A stretch of DNA of 64,000 nucleotides, from contig NZ_CP119862.1 of the NCBI RefSeq assembly GCF_029338175.1, forward strand, positions 372,001-436,000. Direction: 5' to 3'. Position 1 is the stretch's first letter. Every line of letters starts with the position of its first letter. The notes below the pieces were generated by a model, which searched no databases, had not been told where the DNA came from, and worked only from the letters and a program-made list of their open reading frames with translations. Both the position numbers and the translations under genes were made by a program. This document shows positions 50,180 through 60,912 of this stretch, in pieces. This DNA is from Citrobacter enshiensis. GTDB taxonomy: Bacteria; Pseudomonadota; Gammaproteobacteria; Enterobacterales; Enterobacteriaceae.

Positions 50180-50938
50180 TTAATGCAGTACCTGCGACAA
50201 AAACGCGCGGGTGCGCTCTGATTTTGGTTGGGAGAAAAATTCCTCCGGGGGTGCCTGTTCAACAATTTCACCACGATCCATAAAGATCACCCGGTCAGCT
50301 ACCGTTCTGGCAAACCCCATTTCATGCGTCACACACAGCATCGTCATCCCGGACTGCGCCAGGCCAATCATGGTATCCAGTACCTCTTTCACCATTTCAG
50401 GATCCAGAGCTGAGGTAGGTTCGTCAAAAAGCATAATTTTTGGTTTCATGCACAGTGAGCGCGCAATCGCCACGCGTTGTTGCTGGCCACCCGATATTTG
50501 TCCCGGGAATTTATGCGCATGTTCAGCGATCCGTACCCGTTCCAGATAAAGCATCGCCAGCGCTTCAGCCTCTTTCTTTGGCATTTTATGAACCCAAATC
50601 GGTGCGAGCGTGCAATTTTGCAAAACCGTCAGGTGAGGAAACAAATTGAAGTGCTGGAACACCATCCCAACTTCCTGCCTGACACGCTCAATATTGCGGA
50701 TGTCTTCATTGAGTTCAATTCCATCCACGATGATACGTCCTTGCTGATGCTCCTCCAGATGGTTAATACAGCGGATGGTGGTTGATTTACCTGAGCCGGA
50801 TGGCCCACAAAGTACAATTCGCTCGCCTTGCTTCACATTCAGATTGATATTTTTCAGGACATGAAATTGCCCGAACCATTTGTTGACGTTTTCCAGCGTA
50901 ATCATCGCGTCGGCAGGTTGGATTAATAATTGGCTCAT
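50180..50938 (-). CDS. yhdZ: YhdZ, amino-acid ABC transporter ATP-binding protein
   Basis: 252 residues. Walker [10 protein letters not shown] (near residue 44), Q-loop [11 protein letters not shown], signature [12 protein letters not shown], Walker [13 protein letters not shown] and switch His. A polar amino-acid importer ATPase of the GlnQ/AapP type. Last gene of yhdWXYZ, seven bases after yhdY. Confidence 0.95.
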   Translation of the reverse strand: MSQLLIQPADAMITLENVNKWFGQFHVLKNINLNVKQGERIVLCGPSGSGKSTTIRCINHLEEHQQGRIIVDGIELNEDIRNIERVRQEVGMVFQHFNLFPHLTVLQNCTLAPIWVHKMPKKEAEALAMLYLERVRIAEHAHKFPGQISGGQQQRVAIARSLCMKPKIMLFDEPTSALDPEMVKEVLDTMIGLAQSGMTMLCVTHEMGFARTVADRVIFMDRGEIVEQAPPEEFFSQPKSERTRAFLSQVLH

Positions 50939-50945
50939 AGATTCC

Positions 50946-52049
50946 TCAGTGCGGCGTACGCCCGGTGTTAAAACGTTTCTCCAGATGCTGGCTATAGCGA
51001 GACATGCTGAAACAGAAAACCCAGTAAATCAGAGCAGCAAAAACATATCCTTCGGTCGACATGCCCAGCCAGGCGGGATCGACAGTGGCCTGCTGCACGC
51101 TGCTAAACAGATCAAACAGGCCGATGATGATCACCAGACTGGTATCTTTAAACAGTGCAATGATGGTGTTCACAAGCCCTGGGATCACCATCTTCAACGC
51201 TTGCGGAAGAATGACGAGCCCCTGGGTTTTCCAGTAACCCAATGCCAGAGACTCCGCTGCTTCATACTGGCCTTTTGGTAACGCCTGTAATCCCCCGCGC
51301 ACCACTTCTGCGACATAGGCGGACTGGAACAGAATTACGCCTACCAGTGCCCGGATAAGTTTGTCGATGCTGGTACCTTCCGCCATGAAGAGCGGTAGCA
51401 TGACTGAAGACATAAACAGTACGGTAATCAGGGGGACGCCACGCCAGAATTCAATAAAAATGACGGACAGTACGCGAACGACCGGCATATGAGAACGGCG
51501 GCTTAGCGCCAGCAAAATCCCTAATGGCAGCGCCCCCGCGATGCCCACCGAGGCAATAATCAGGGTCAGGGTTAACCCGCCCCACTGCCGTGTTTCTACT
51601 CGATTAAGCCCCAAAACACCGCCATACATGAGCCACCAGACAACGATAGGGTAGATGACGGCCCAAACCGCAATATAGCGCCCGCGATGTGGTATCGATC
51701 TCCAGAACATAGGGGCAATGGAGAGCAGGCCGATGAGTAATGCAAGATTGATACGCCAGCGCTGTTCATGTGGATAGAGCCCATACATAAACTGACCAAA
51801 GCGCTCATGGACAAACACCCAACAGGCGCCTGCTTTTGTGCAATCACCCCGGGTGGAACCTACCCAGTTAGCCTGCAAGAATGCCCAGTTCAGTAGAGGG
51901 GGAATGAGTTCCCACATGAGCCATAGGCAAAAAATCGTCAGCAGACTATTGGACCAACTGGAAAATAAATTCTTACGGGCCCACAGCACTGCGCGGCCTG
52001 CGCCGTTACTGGCGGGGCGCGGGGGATGAGACAGCAGAGCTTTTGTCAT
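50946..52049 (-). CDS. yhdY: YhdY, amino-acid ABC transporter permease
   Basis: 367 residues, AapM-like inner-membrane permease. Several hydrophobic segments and the ATPase-coupling EAA loop ([21 protein letters not shown] type). N-terminal HPPRPAS tail is cytoplasmic. Start set at the second of two adjacent ATGs, giving better spacing to aagga. Confidence 0.94.
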   Translation of the reverse strand: MTKALLSHPPRPASNGAGRAVLWARKNLFSSWSNSLLTIFCLWLMWELIPPLLNWAFLQANWVGSTRGDCTKAGACWVFVHERFGQFMYGLYPHEQRWRINLALLIGLLSIAPMFWRSIPHRGRYIAVWAVIYPIVVWWLMYGGVLGLNRVETRQWGGLTLTLIIASVGIAGALPLGILLALSRRSHMPVVRVLSVIFIEFWRGVPLITVLFMSSVMLPLFMAEGTSIDKLIRALVGVILFQSAYVAEVVRGGLQALPKGQYEAAESLALGYWKTQGLVILPQALKMVIPGLVNTIIALFKDTSLVIIIGLFDLFSSVQQATVDPAWLGMSTEGYVFAALIYWVFCFSMSRYSQHLEKRFNTGRTPH

Positions 52050-52058
52050 CATGATTCC

Positions 52059-53240
52059 TTAGCGCTCTATCAGTGCGATACGGCGGTTATAAATGTTCAT
52101 CAGCAGTGATATAGACAGGCTGATAATGAGGTACACAGACATGGTAATGGCGATAGTCTCAATGGCTTGCCCCGTCTGGTTGAGAACCGTCCCGGCAAAC
52201 AGCGACACCATGTCCGGGTAGCCAATGGCGGCGGCAAGCGAAGAGTTTTTGACAATGTTCAGATACTGGCTGGTCAGTGGCGGAATGATCACGCGCAGCG
52301 CCTGAGGAATAATGACCTGGCGTAACGTCACCGTATTTGGCAGACCCAATGAACGTGCCGCCTCATGTTGACCATAAGGAACCGCCTGAATACCGGCCCG
52401 AATAATTTCTGCAATAAATGCGGAGGTATACACTGATAACGCCAGAGTCAGCGCGGCCAACTCGGGAATGAGAGCCATTCCCCCCCGGAAGTTAAACCCA
52501 CGTAATTCCGGTACGTTCCAGTGAAGCGCAGCGCCAAAAATCCAGTGCGCCATCATGGGGAACAAGACGATCAATGCCATCGCCGTCGGCCAGGTTCTGC
52601 GTAACTGACCTGTTTTTATCTGGTGCATTTTGTTGAAGCGAAATAGCCCAACGGACAACGCGGCGGCAAACAGGATTGCAAGGCAAAACGCGAACAGACC
52701 TTCCCCTGGCAATGGGGATGGGATATAGAGCCCCCGGTTGCTCAGAAAGACCAGATCCAGCGCACTGACGGCCTGACGCGGCCCCGGAAGATTGCGCAGT
52801 ACGGCAAAGTACCAAAAGAAGATCTGCAACAGGGGCGGGATATTGCGGAAGGTTTCGATGTAGAGGGTGGAAAGTTTGCGTAATAGCCAGTTATCCGAGA
52901 GGCGAGCAAGCCCGAGAAAGAAACCGAGAAATGACGCGAATACAATGCATAATGCGGAAACTAAAAGCGTATTGAGCAATCCGACGATAAATACGCGACC
53001 ATAGGTATCGCCCTGTTCGTAATCGATCAGGTGCTGGACGATACCGAATCCGGCACTGCGATCGAGAAAAGCAAACCCTGAGGTAATGCCCCGGTTGCCT
53101 AAATTATTAATGGTGTTATGTATTAAATAGATAGCAACGCTGACAACCACGATGACGGCGAGTATTTGAAATAACCAGGCGCGTACCGCAGGGTTAGAAA
53201 AGGATAACGTTCCTTTTACGGGGGGGCGGCGATGGAACAT
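52059..53240 (-). CDS. yhdX: YhdX, amino-acid ABC transporter permease
   Basis: 393 residues, AapQ-like permease with about eight hydrophobic segments and the EAA motif GQHEAARSLGLPNTVTLRQ near the C-terminal third. Forms the membrane pore with YhdY. It lies 71 bases after yhdW and 9 before yhdY. Confidence 0.95.
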   Translation of the reverse strand: MFHRRPPVKGTLSFSNPAVRAWLFQILAVIVVVSVAIYLIHNTINNLGNRGITSGFAFLDRSAGFGIVQHLIDYEQGDTYGRVFIVGLLNTLLVSALCIVFASFLGFFLGLARLSDNWLLRKLSTLYIETFRNIPPLLQIFFWYFAVLRNLPGPRQAVSALDLVFLSNRGLYIPSPLPGEGLFAFCLAILFAAALSVGLFRFNKMHQIKTGQLRRTWPTAMALIVLFPMMAHWIFGAALHWNVPELRGFNFRGGMALIPELAALTLALSVYTSAFIAEIIRAGIQAVPYGQHEAARSLGLPNTVTLRQVIIPQALRVIIPPLTSQYLNIVKNSSLAAAIGYPDMVSLFAGTVLNQTGQAIETIAITMSVYLIISLSISLLMNIYNRRIALIER

Positions 53241-53311
53241 AGAAAAACCTCGGAAACCATGACTCTTGGCTGAGCGCCGCCTGGTCGCGGCGCCCGTTAC
53301 ATCACATCGGA

Positions 53312-54337
53312 TTAGCGTACGGGAGGGGCATACTGAATGCCGCCGTTGTTCCAGAGATTATTCTGACCACGTTTGATCTTCAGGGGGCTTTCCGATCCCA
53401 CGTTACGTTCAAAGATCTCCGCGTAGTTCCCCACTTGCTTAATGACGTTGTAAGCCCATTTGTTATCGAGCTTAAGATCCTTGCCGTAATCCCCTTCTTT
53501 ACCCAGCAGATGCGCCATATCAGGTGTTGCCGGGTTAGCGGCTTTTTCATCTACGTTCTTCGAGTTCACGCCCATTTCCTCAGCGTTCAGCATGGCAAAG
53601 AGCGTCCAGCGGACGACAGAGAACCACTCATCGTCGCCACGGCGAACGACAGGTCCCAGCGGTTCTTTTGAAATGACTTCCGGCAACACTATCCATTCAG
53701 TCGGATTGCTGAGTTTGATCCTCAGGGCATACAGTTGAGACTGGTCGGAAGCTAATGTATCGCAACGACCTGATTCCAGCGCTTTGGCTGATTCGTCAGA
53801 GCGGTCGAAAGTCACCGGTGTGTATTTCATGTTATTGGCCTTGAAGTAATCGGCCACATTGAGTTCAGTATCGGTTCCCGCCTGGATACAAACGGTCGCA
53901 CCGTCCAGCTCTTTGGCGCTCTTCAGGTCTGCTTTATTATGCGTAAGGAAACCGATGCCATCGTAGTAAGTCACACCGGTGAAAGACATGCCCATGCCGG
54001 CGTCGCGGGAAGAGGTCCAGGTGGTATTGCGGGATAACATATCAACTTCGCCAGACTGCAACGCAGTAAAACGTTCTTTTGCCGTGAGCGGGGTGTATTT
54101 TACTTTTGTATCATCGCCAAATACTGCGGCGGCGACACCACGGCAAACATCGACATCAATACCCGAAAATTTACCGTTCGCGTCAGCGTAAGAAAAACCA
54201 GGCAGGCCGTCACTGATACCACATTGTACGAAACCTTTTTTCTTCACAGCATCCAGAGTTGCTCCGGCATGTGCCTGATTTGCAACCGCAAGCAGCACGC
54301 CGGCTGCAGCTACGCTGGCTATCATCATCTTTTTCAT
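53312..54337 (-). CDS. yhdW: YhdW, periplasmic amino-acid-binding protein
   Basis: 341 residues, intact. Signal peptide MKKMMIASVAAAGVLLAVANQ with cleavage after AHA. Solute-binding fold of family 3 (AapJ/GltI-like): VQCGISDGLPGFSYADANGK, GIDVDVCRGVAAAVFGD. In E. coli K-12 the orthologue is annotated as a pseudogene or damaged; here the reading frame is complete, so the transporter should be functional. Probably general L-amino acids (Glu/Asp type); specificity is inferred. Confidence 0.93.
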   Translation of the reverse strand: MKKMMIASVAAAGVLLAVANQAHAGATLDAVKKKGFVQCGISDGLPGFSYADANGKFSGIDVDVCRGVAAAVFGDDTKVKYTPLTAKERFTALQSGEVDMLSRNTTWTSSRDAGMGMSFTGVTYYDGIGFLTHNKADLKSAKELDGATVCIQAGTDTELNVADYFKANNMKYTPVTFDRSDESAKALESGRCDTLASDQSQLYALRIKLSNPTEWIVLPEVISKEPLGPVVRRGDDEWFSVVRWTLFAMLNAEEMGVNSKNVDEKAANPATPDMAHLLGKEGDYGKDLKLDNKWAYNVIKQVGNYAEIFERNVGSESPLKIKRGQNNLWNNGGIQYAPPVR

Positions 54338-54423
54338 AATGCATCCTGTGGCGAAATTATTGTTATTGAGAGACGTTCTGGAAACGCCTTTTACCTGTCT
54401 GTGGCTCTGGCCATACTCTTTTA

Positions 54424-54439
54424 AGCAAAGGTGGTGCCA
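54424..54439 (-). promoter_or_regulatory. Sigma-54 promoter of yhdWXYZ
   Basis: On the minus strand the sequence reads TGGCAC-N5-TTGCT, with the invariant GG and GC exactly 10 bases apart, about 87 bases before the yhdW start codon. This is a near-consensus RpoN promoter (TGGCACG-N4-TTGCA), and the operon is known as nitrogen-regulated in E. coli. Confidence 0.85.
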
Positions 54440-54501
54440 GGTTTTGCGTTCGAATCTCTAACGCAATATGTCTGAGTGTAGACAGGAAAAAATAAATGCA
54501 G

Positions 54502-54548
54502 CGCCCTGAAATGGTGCGAAATTGAAACGTAAGCCACATTTTGGAGCA
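54502..54548. promoter_or_regulatory. Candidate NtrC enhancer sites
   Basis: cgccctgaaatggtgcg (54502-54518) resembles the NtrC site TGCACTAAAATGGTGCA. A weaker copy, agccacattttggagca, lies at 54532-54548. They sit about 65 to 110 bases upstream of the -24 element, the usual distance for NtrC enhancers. Confidence 0.6.
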
Positions 54549-54752
54549 AAATATTTAAATTTCAGGTGATGTGTTGAATAATGATTTCGGGCGTGAAAAT
54601 TGACAGGGTAAGAATGTAGAAAAAATGAGGATAGTTGCGAGAGTTTTGGTTGCTAAATTTATCGCTGTACTCTGTAAGTAAAACGAATAATTAAAAATCA
54701 GGGATTAAAACGAAGCCAACATTTTGTCTTATATGAAGATTATTTCTTTGAC

Positions 54753-54783
54753 GTTAAAAGCGCGGCAATGCCGCGCTTTTAAC
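54753..54783. terminator. yhdV terminator palindrome
   Basis: Perfect 15-bp inverted repeat gttaaaagcgcggca-a-tgccgcgcttttaac immediately past the yhdV stop codon. Confidence 0.9.
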
Positions 54784-54785
54784 AT

Positions 54786-55007
54786 TTATTTGGACAGCGC
54801 GATGATCCCCATCGTCATGCCAGCCACGGCGGCAGCCCCTACGGCGACAGCCCCTGCAGTTTCCCAGTTATCCTGAGTGGTCCCCTTCATACAGGTATTG
54901 GTATGAACCAGACGGCCCTGATCATCATACACGGGTACGCAAGGGGAATCATGTGCACAGCCCGCCAGTAATGCGGCGAGCAATGTCACTGAAATTAATC
55001 TTTTCAT
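54786..55007 (-). CDS. yhdV: YhdV, small lipoprotein
   Basis: 73 residues. Type II signal peptide MKRLISVTLLAALLAGC with lipobox LLAGC (Cys17) followed by Ala-His, predicting an outer-membrane lipoprotein. The mature part has two further Cys (SPCVPV, NTCMKG) and a C-terminal hydrophobic glycine/alanine segment. Matches YhdV; function unknown. Downstream of acrEF but separated by about 270 bases with its own promoter region. Confidence 0.9.
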   Translation of the reverse strand: MKRLISVTLLAALLAGCAHDSPCVPVYDDQGRLVHTNTCMKGTTQDNWETAGAVAVGAAAVAGMTMGIIALSK

Positions 55008-55276
55008 GGTGTTACCTCAAAAATAAACGTTTCGCGAAATACAGCAAAGACAAATGCCAGGCCATCTGCGAACTCGTGGTTATTTTACCACCACTTAAAA
55101 AGCGGCTGGCATAGGGAATAATCTCAATTCGTGTGAATTGTAAACATAATGGAGAAACAAGCCGGTTGAGAGAACGTTATCGGGATGAAATAGAGAAAAA
55201 TAAATGACTATCTGTTTAATAAATAAGGAGGAGATTATTTTGTAAAAAGACGCCCGGAGGCGCCTTTATTTACAAA

Positions 55277-58200
55277 TTAATCGTGATGTCGGTTGAAGCG
55301 GCGTTTCACCACGACGAAGAACACAGGCACAAAGAAGATGGCCAGCAATGTCGCCGTAAGCATCCCTCCCATCACGCCTGTTCCTACCGCATTTTGCGCA
55401 CCGCTACCGGCACCATGACTGATAACCAATGGCATAACCCCCAGAATGAAGGCGAGGGATGTCATCAGAATAGGACGCAGACGCATACGTGATGCTTCGA
55501 GCGTTGCTTCAATTAATCCGCGCCCCTCTTTTTCCATCAGATCCTTGGCAAACTCGACAATCAAAATGGCGTTTTTGGCTGAAAGCCCGATCGTCGTTAG
55601 CAGGCCAACCTGGAAGTACACGTCATTGTTCATTCCGCGAAGCGATGCCGCCAGAAGCGCACCGACCACACCGAGCGGTACCACCAGCATGACCGAGAAT
55701 GGAATGGACCAGCTTTCATACAGTGCGGCAAGACAGAGAAAGACCACGATTAACGAGATTGCATACAGTGCGGGTGCCTGGTTTCCAGAAAGACGTTCCT
55801 GGTATGACATACCCGTCCAGTCGTGGCCAATCCCACCTGGGAGTTTGGCTGCCAGACTTTCCATCAGTACCATGGCCTCGCCCGTACTTCTGCCAGGCGC
55901 TGCTTCACCCAGCAGTTCCATTGACGGCATACCATTGTAGCGTTCCAGACGCGGCGAACCATATACCCAGTGCGCTGAACTGAAGGTTGAGAACGGCACC
56001 ATTTCGCCATTTGCGCTGCGCACATAGAAATTATTGATGTCGCTGGGCAGCATGCGGAACGGCGCATCCGCCTGTACGTATACTTTTTTCACCCGACCGT
56101 GATCGATAAAGTCATTCACGTAGGTGCCACCGAGCGCGGTGGAGATCGTCTGGTTGATATCGGACAGACTCACACCCAGCGCTTGTGCTTTTTCCTGATC
56201 GATTTCCAGCTTGAATTGCGGGGTATCTTCCAGGCCATTAGGACGCACACGTACCAGCAAATCCGGATGTTCTTTCACCATGCCCAATAGCTGATTTCGC
56301 GCATTGGTGAGTTCTGTATGGCCGAGGTTGGCCTGGTCGATCAACTCAAAGTCAAAACCCGTTGCCGTACCTAATTCGATAATGGCTGGGAGGTTAAACG
56401 GAAATACAAGCCCGTCTTTGATCTGGCTGAAGGCTTTAGTCGCACGCACCACGATCGCACCTACGCCATTTTCTTCTCCAGAGCGCTCTTCCCATGGTTT
56501 AAGACTAATAAAGACGATACCGGAGTTTTGCCCCTGACCGCTGAAGCTGAATCCATTGACGGTGAAGACGGACTCAACGTTGGCTTTTTCCTGTTTCAGA
56601 TAATAATCCTGAATTTGATCCAGAACTTTTTGTGTACGATCCTGCGTCGCGCCTGCCGGTAGCTGTACCATCGTCATGAAAACGCCCTGATCTTCCTCTG
56701 GAAGAAAGGAGGTTGGCAGCCGCAGGAACAGGATGGCCATTCCACCGACAATAAGGACATACACCAACAGATAACGTCCTGTCTTGCGTAGAATACCGCT
56801 CACGCTGCTGCTGTAGTGATCAACGCTCTTATCAAATAGCGCGTTAAACCAGCCGAAGATGCCGCCTTTCTTTTCGTGATGTTCGCCAGATGCCGGTTTG
56901 AGCAACGTGGCGCAAAGGGCAGGGGTCAGAATGAGCGCGACAAGCACTGAAAGCGCCATCGCAGACACGATGGTCAATGAGAACTGGCGATAAATTGCGC
57001 CTGTCGATCCACCGAAGAACGCCATCGGGACAAACACCGCAGAGAGCACCATCGCAATACCGACCAGCGCACCCTGTATCTGTTCCATGGATTTCTGCGT
57101 TGCCTCTTTCGGCGGCAGCTTATCTTCCACCATCACGCGTTCGACGTTCTCTACCACTACGATGGCGTCATCAACCAGCAAGCCGATGGCGAGAACCATC
57201 CCGAACATCGTCAGGGTATTGATCGAAAATCCGAAGGCTGCCAGCACGGCGAATGTGCCCAACAGAACGACCGGCACAGCGATGGTTGGAATTAACGTGG
57301 CGCGCAGGTTTTGTAAAAACAGATACATGACCAGGAAGACAAGGATAATGGCTTCAAACAGTGTCTTCACCACTTCGTGAATCGAGATTTTTACAAAGGG
57401 GGTGGTGTCATACGGGTAAACGACCTTTAAACCTTGCGGGAAAAAAGGCTGTAATTCGGCGAGTTTTGATTTGATCGCCGCAGCCGTATTCAGCGCATTG
57501 GCGCCGGTTGCCAGCTTAATCCCCAGACCTGTCGCCGCCTGACCATTAATTTTGGTCACCATATTGTAGTTTTCGCCGCCGAGTTCAATACGGGCCACCT
57601 CTTTGAGGTGGACCATCGAACCATCCTGGTTCACCTTCAGCGTGATACGACCAAACTCCTCCGGTGTTTTCAGCCGCGTCTGAGCAATGATGGATGCGTT
57701 CAACTGCTGATCTGCTATGGAGGGGGTTCCCCCTAACTGACCTGCAGCAATCTGGTTATTCTGCGTTTTTAGCTGATTGATAACGTCCAGCGGCGTGAGT
57801 TGATACTTATTCAGCGCGTTGCTGTCGAGCCAGATACGCATGGCATACTGCGCACCAAACAGTTGCACGTCACCCACGCCCGAGGTGCGGCTGATGGCAT
57901 CCTTGACGTTAGACGCGACATAATCGGAAATGTCATCCTGCGTCAGACTCTTGTTGTCGGAAACGAATCCCGCCACAAGAAGGAAGCTGCTGCTGGATTT
58001 TTCGACGCTAATGCCCTGCTGTTGTACTTCCTGAGGCAGGAGAGGCATGGCCAGTTGCAGTTTGTTCTGCACCTGAACTTGCGCAATATCAGGGTCGGTG
58101 CCGGACTGGAATGTCAGCGTGATCGTCACGCTTCCGGAAGAGTCGCTGGTGGATGACATATACATCAGGTTATCGATGCCATTCATATTTTGTTCGATAA

Positions 58201-58390
58201 CCTGGGTCACCGTGTCCTGCACGGTTTGTGCATCCGCGCCTGGGTAAGTCGCGGAAACAGCAACTGCTGGGGGCGCAATGGTGGGGTACTGCGCAACAGG
58301 TAGCTGTATTATTGCCAGGGCGCCGGCCATCATCAGAATGATAGCCAGTACCCAGGCAAAGATAGGGCGATTAATAAAAAAATTAGCCAT
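55277..58390 (-). CDS. acrF: AcrF, RND multidrug efflux transporter
   Basis: 1037 residues, inner-membrane RND pump of the HAE-1 family. N-terminal [20 protein letters not shown], two periplasmic porter loops, the proton-relay Asp pair in TM4 ([16 protein letters not shown]) and Lys in TM10 region. Twelve hydrophobic segments in two halves. Works with AcrE and TolC to export drugs, dyes and bile salts. Usually silent unless derepressed. A GC-rich hairpin (gcccggaggcgc) follows the stop. Confidence 0.97.
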   Translation of the reverse strand: MANFFINRPIFAWVLAIILMMAGALAIIQLPVAQYPTIAPPAVAVSATYPGADAQTVQDTVTQVIEQNMNGIDNLMYMSSTSDSSGSVTITLTFQSGTDPDIAQVQVQNKLQLAMPLLPQEVQQQGISVEKSSSSFLLVAGFVSDNKSLTQDDISDYVASNVKDAISRTSGVGDVQLFGAQYAMRIWLDSNALNKYQLTPLDVINQLKTQNNQIAAGQLGGTPSIADQQLNASIIAQTRLKTPEEFGRITLKVNQDGSMVHLKEVARIELGGENYNMVTKINGQAATGLGIKLATGANALNTAAAIKSKLAELQPFFPQGLKVVYPYDTTPFVKISIHEVVKTLFEAIILVFLVMYLFLQNLRATLIPTIAVPVVLLGTFAVLAAFGFSINTLTMFGMVLAIGLLVDDAIVVVENVERVMVEDKLPPKEATQKSMEQIQGALVGIAMVLSAVFVPMAFFGGSTGAIYRQFSLTIVSAMALSVLVALILTPALCATLLKPASGEHHEKKGGIFGWFNALFDKSVDHYSSSVSGILRKTGRYLLVYVLIVGGMAILFLRLPTSFLPEEDQGVFMTMVQLPAGATQDRTQKVLDQIQDYYLKQEKANVESVFTVNGFSFSGQGQNSGIVFISLKPWEERSGEENGVGAIVVRATKAFSQIKDGLVFPFNLPAIIELGTATGFDFELIDQANLGHTELTNARNQLLGMVKEHPDLLVRVRPNGLEDTPQFKLEIDQEKAQALGVSLSDINQTISTALGGTYVNDFIDHGRVKKVYVQADAPFRMLPSDINNFYVRSANGEMVPFSTFSSAHWVYGSPRLERYNGMPSMELLGEAAPGRSTGEAMVLMESLAAKLPGGIGHDWTGMSYQERLSGNQAPALYAISLIVVFLCLAALYESWSIPFSVMLVVPLGVVGALLAASLRGMNNDVYFQVGLLTTIGLSAKNAILIVEFAKDLMEKEGRGLIEATLEASRMRLRPILMTSLAFILGVMPLVISHGAGSGAQNAVGTGVMGGMLTATLLAIFFVPVFFVVVKRRFNRHHD

Positions 58391-58401
58391 GTCCTGTTAC
58401 C

Positions 58402-59559
58402 TTATTGCGCCGAATCGGCTGTCGGAGCATCGGTGGTTGCCTTGACATGGACACCCTGGCGAACTTTCTGTAATCCGCTAACAATGACGTTGTCACCGGG
58501 TTGCAAGCCTTCACTGATGAGCCATTTATCGCCAATCGCCTGCGTGGCGATAACGGCACGGGTTTCTGCCTGACTTTGTTTGTTGACTACCATCACGGTG
58601 GCATCGCCGCGAGGCGTGCGAGTTACACCCTGTTGCGGAACGAGAATGGCATTAGGCTGGGTTCCTTCATCAATACGCGCGCGAACAAACATGCCGGGAA
58701 GCAGGGTGTGTTGAGGGTTAGGAAAAACGGCTCTTAGCGTTATTGAGCCGGTGCTTTCGTCAACCGTCACATCAGAGAATTGCAGGGTACCTTTCAACGG
58801 ATATACCTGACCATTCTCCATGACAAGCTCAACATCGCTGCGGGTATTGTCTTTGTGCAGGCTTCCTTGTTCAACTGACTGTCTGAGGCGCATAAAGTCG
58901 TTGCTGGATTGCGTCACATCCACATAAATCGGATCAAGCTGCTGCACGGTCGCCAGTGCAGTTGACTGACCATTGGTCACCAGAGCGCCTTCGGTTACGC
59001 TGGATTTGCCAATCCGTCCGCTAATTGGCGATGTCACTTTAGTGTAAGCAAGGTTGATGTGTGCGCTCTCAACAGCTGCTTTTGCCGCAACTACCGCCGC
59101 ATCGGCCTGGCGAGCATCAGCAATGGCCTGATCGTACTCTTGCTGGCTGATGTATTTTGTTCCCACTAACGGAACGTAACGTTTCACGGTTAAATGCGCG
59201 ATTGTGGCCGCAGCTTCACTTTTTGCCAGTTCACCTTTGGCGCTGTTGTAATCGGCCTGATACGTCGCGGGATCGATCTGGTAAAGCGACTGACCGGCTT
59301 CAATATCGCTGCCTTCAGTAAAATTCCTTTTGAGTACAATCCCACTCACCTGAGGGCGTACCTCTGCAATTCGAAATGAGGCCGTGCGTCCAGGCAGCTC
59401 GGTGGTGATAGCGAGAGGTGCGGATTCGACCACATGAACGGTGACTTGTGGTTCAGCGGGATTCATCTGTGTTTCCCCTTGATCGTTACAACCGGCAAGT
59501 AACGCAGCAGAGATTATGATGAATGAGGGCAGGAGTGAAAACCTGGCATATTTCGTCAT
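58402..59559 (-). CDS. acrE: AcrE, membrane-fusion lipoprotein of AcrEF
   Basis: 385 residues. Lipoprotein signal with lipobox LLAGC (Cys24 or so), then hairpin, lipoyl (ELPGRTASFRIAEVRPQVSG) and beta-barrel domains. Periplasmic adaptor linking AcrF to TolC. Eleven bases ahead of acrF; divergent from acrS. Confidence 0.96.
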   Translation of the reverse strand: MTKYARFSLLPSFIIISAALLAGCNDQGETQMNPAEPQVTVHVVESAPLAITTELPGRTASFRIAEVRPQVSGIVLKRNFTEGSDIEAGQSLYQIDPATYQADYNSAKGELAKSEAAATIAHLTVKRYVPLVGTKYISQQEYDQAIADARQADAAVVAAKAAVESAHINLAYTKVTSPISGRIGKSSVTEGALVTNGQSTALATVQQLDPIYVDVTQSSNDFMRLRQSVEQGSLHKDNTRSDVELVMENGQVYPLKGTLQFSDVTVDESTGSITLRAVFPNPQHTLLPGMFVRARIDEGTQPNAILVPQQGVTRTPRGDATVMVVNKQSQAETRAVIATQAIGDKWLISEGLQPGDNVIVSGLQKVRQGVHVKATTDAPTADSAQ

Positions 59560-59965
59560 TACTGTTCCTTAAAAAACCAAAAGCTCGTTATTTACCGGGT
59601 AACGGTAAGGCGTTAACGTGTACAAATAAAATAACAGTTGGCTATCCTACAAATTATTAGCTTGCGATGTAAGCAATACTTATTTCGTTGCGCTACCAAC
59701 GGCACGGAAACACAAAAAAAGATTAACATTTTGCATTCTTTAAATGATTGGGGAGGTAAAGCTTTGATGTTTATTAACACATCTTGAAATTTATATTTGT
59801 GTTATGAATATCTAACATTTTTATATGCGTTCCATTTATTGTTTTTTTTGAATATTTAGTGCTTAATTAAAAGTAAGTGATACATTCCTTCACTATTAAA
59901 GATATTATGAGATTGTCTTAATCATCTCTTTATCGCCACTTACTCTGTCCCAGACACGCTGAATC
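59560..59965. promoter_or_regulatory. acrE-acrS divergent intergenic region
   Basis: 406 bases, strongly AT-rich between about 59700 and 59930, with runs such as tttttatatgcg and gttttttttgaat. No ORF of note. The composition suits H-NS silencing, which is known for acrEF in E. coli. No clean operator palindrome was found by eye. Confidence 0.65.
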
Positions 59966-60628
59966 ATGGTTAAAAAAACGAAAGCTGATGCCCTCAAGAC
60001 CCGGCAACACTTGATTGAAACGGCAATTACGCAGTTTGCCTTGCGCGGTGTAGGCAACACCACCTTAAACGATATCGCGGATGCGGCGAACGTCACTCGT
60101 GGGGCTATCTATTGGCATTTTGAGAATAAGAACCAGCTTTTTAATGAGTTGTGGTTGCAACAACCCGCACTGCGCGATCTTATTCAGGACAGATTAACAT
60201 CTTACCCTGGAGATAATCCTTTACAGGACCTGCGTGAGAAATTAGTTGCCGGGTTACAATATATTGCAGAAAACCCAAGGCAGCAGGCGTTATTGCAAAT
60301 TTTATATCACAAATGTGAATTTCATAACGGCATGACATCAGAGCAGGAAATTCGAGAGAAAATTGGCTTCAGTCATCAAACAATGCGTGAACTCTTGCAA
60401 CAATGCATGGCGAAAAATTTGATTTCAATCTGTCTTGATTTAGACGTCATATTAATTATTCTGCATGGTAGTTTTAGCGGAATAGTAAAAAACTGGTTAA
60501 TGAATCCGGCAAGTTATGATCTCTACAACCAGGCGCCTGTGCTAGTCGATAATGTCCTGAGAATGCTAAGCCCGGAGGGTTGCGTGATGCAATTGATGCA
60601 GAGCGACAACTGTGTTGAGGAGGCATAA
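59966..60628 (+). CDS. acrS: AcrS (EnvR), TetR-family repressor
   Basis: 220 residues. N-terminal TetR HTH (TTLNDIADAANVTRGAIYWH) and a C-terminal ligand and dimer domain. In E. coli AcrS represses acrAB and is encoded divergently from acrEF, as here. Confidence 0.95.
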   Translation: MVKKTKADALKTRQHLIETAITQFALRGVGNTTLNDIADAANVTRGAIYWHFENKNQLFNELWLQQPALRDLIQDRLTSYPGDNPLQDLREKLVAGLQYIAENPRQQALLQILYHKCEFHNGMTSEQEIREKIGFSHQTMRELLQQCMAKNLISICLDLDVILIILHGSFSGIVKNWLMNPASYDLYNQAPVLVDNVLRMLSPEGCVMQLMQSDNCVEEA

Positions 60629-60665
60629 TTTTTCATCGAACATGAGTGAGTCGGATGCCCAGTCC

Positions 60666-60830
60666 TTACTGGAGGTCGGCACATTTGACCAGTTTGAGGG
60701 GATTGACGGAGTTCATATTACGGCACTTGTCATATTCTGAGGTCATCAGTTCGATCCATTGCATGAGTAATGCATCAAACAGGAAAACCGAAACGGCAAA
60801 AACAACCAGCCACCAATATTTGCGAATCAT
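60666..60830 (-). CDS. yhdU: YhdU, small membrane protein
   Basis: 54 residues from MIRKYWW; one N-terminal hydrophobic segment (WWLVVFAVSVFLFDALLM) and a conserved C-terminal KCRNMNSVNPLKLV. Matches YhdU. Seven further codons upstream (to 60851) are possible. Function unknown. Convergent with acrS. Confidence 0.85.
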   Translation of the reverse strand: MIRKYWWLVVFAVSVFLFDALLMQWIELMTSEYDKCRNMNSVNPLKLVKCADLQ

Positions 60831-60912
60831 TACCAAACCCTGAGTATTCATGCCCGAGCGTGCAGGGAATATACATGAAATTGTGTGGCGGAAAAGCAGA
60901 CTTACAATGCTT

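Larger units (their letters stand above)
54338..54785. other. yhdW upstream region without genes
   Basis: A 448-base gap holding the sigma-54 promoter, the candidate NtrC sites and, at its far end, the yhdV terminator palindrome. The rest, about 54560-54750, is AT-rich and shows no convincing gene. Confidence 0.7.
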
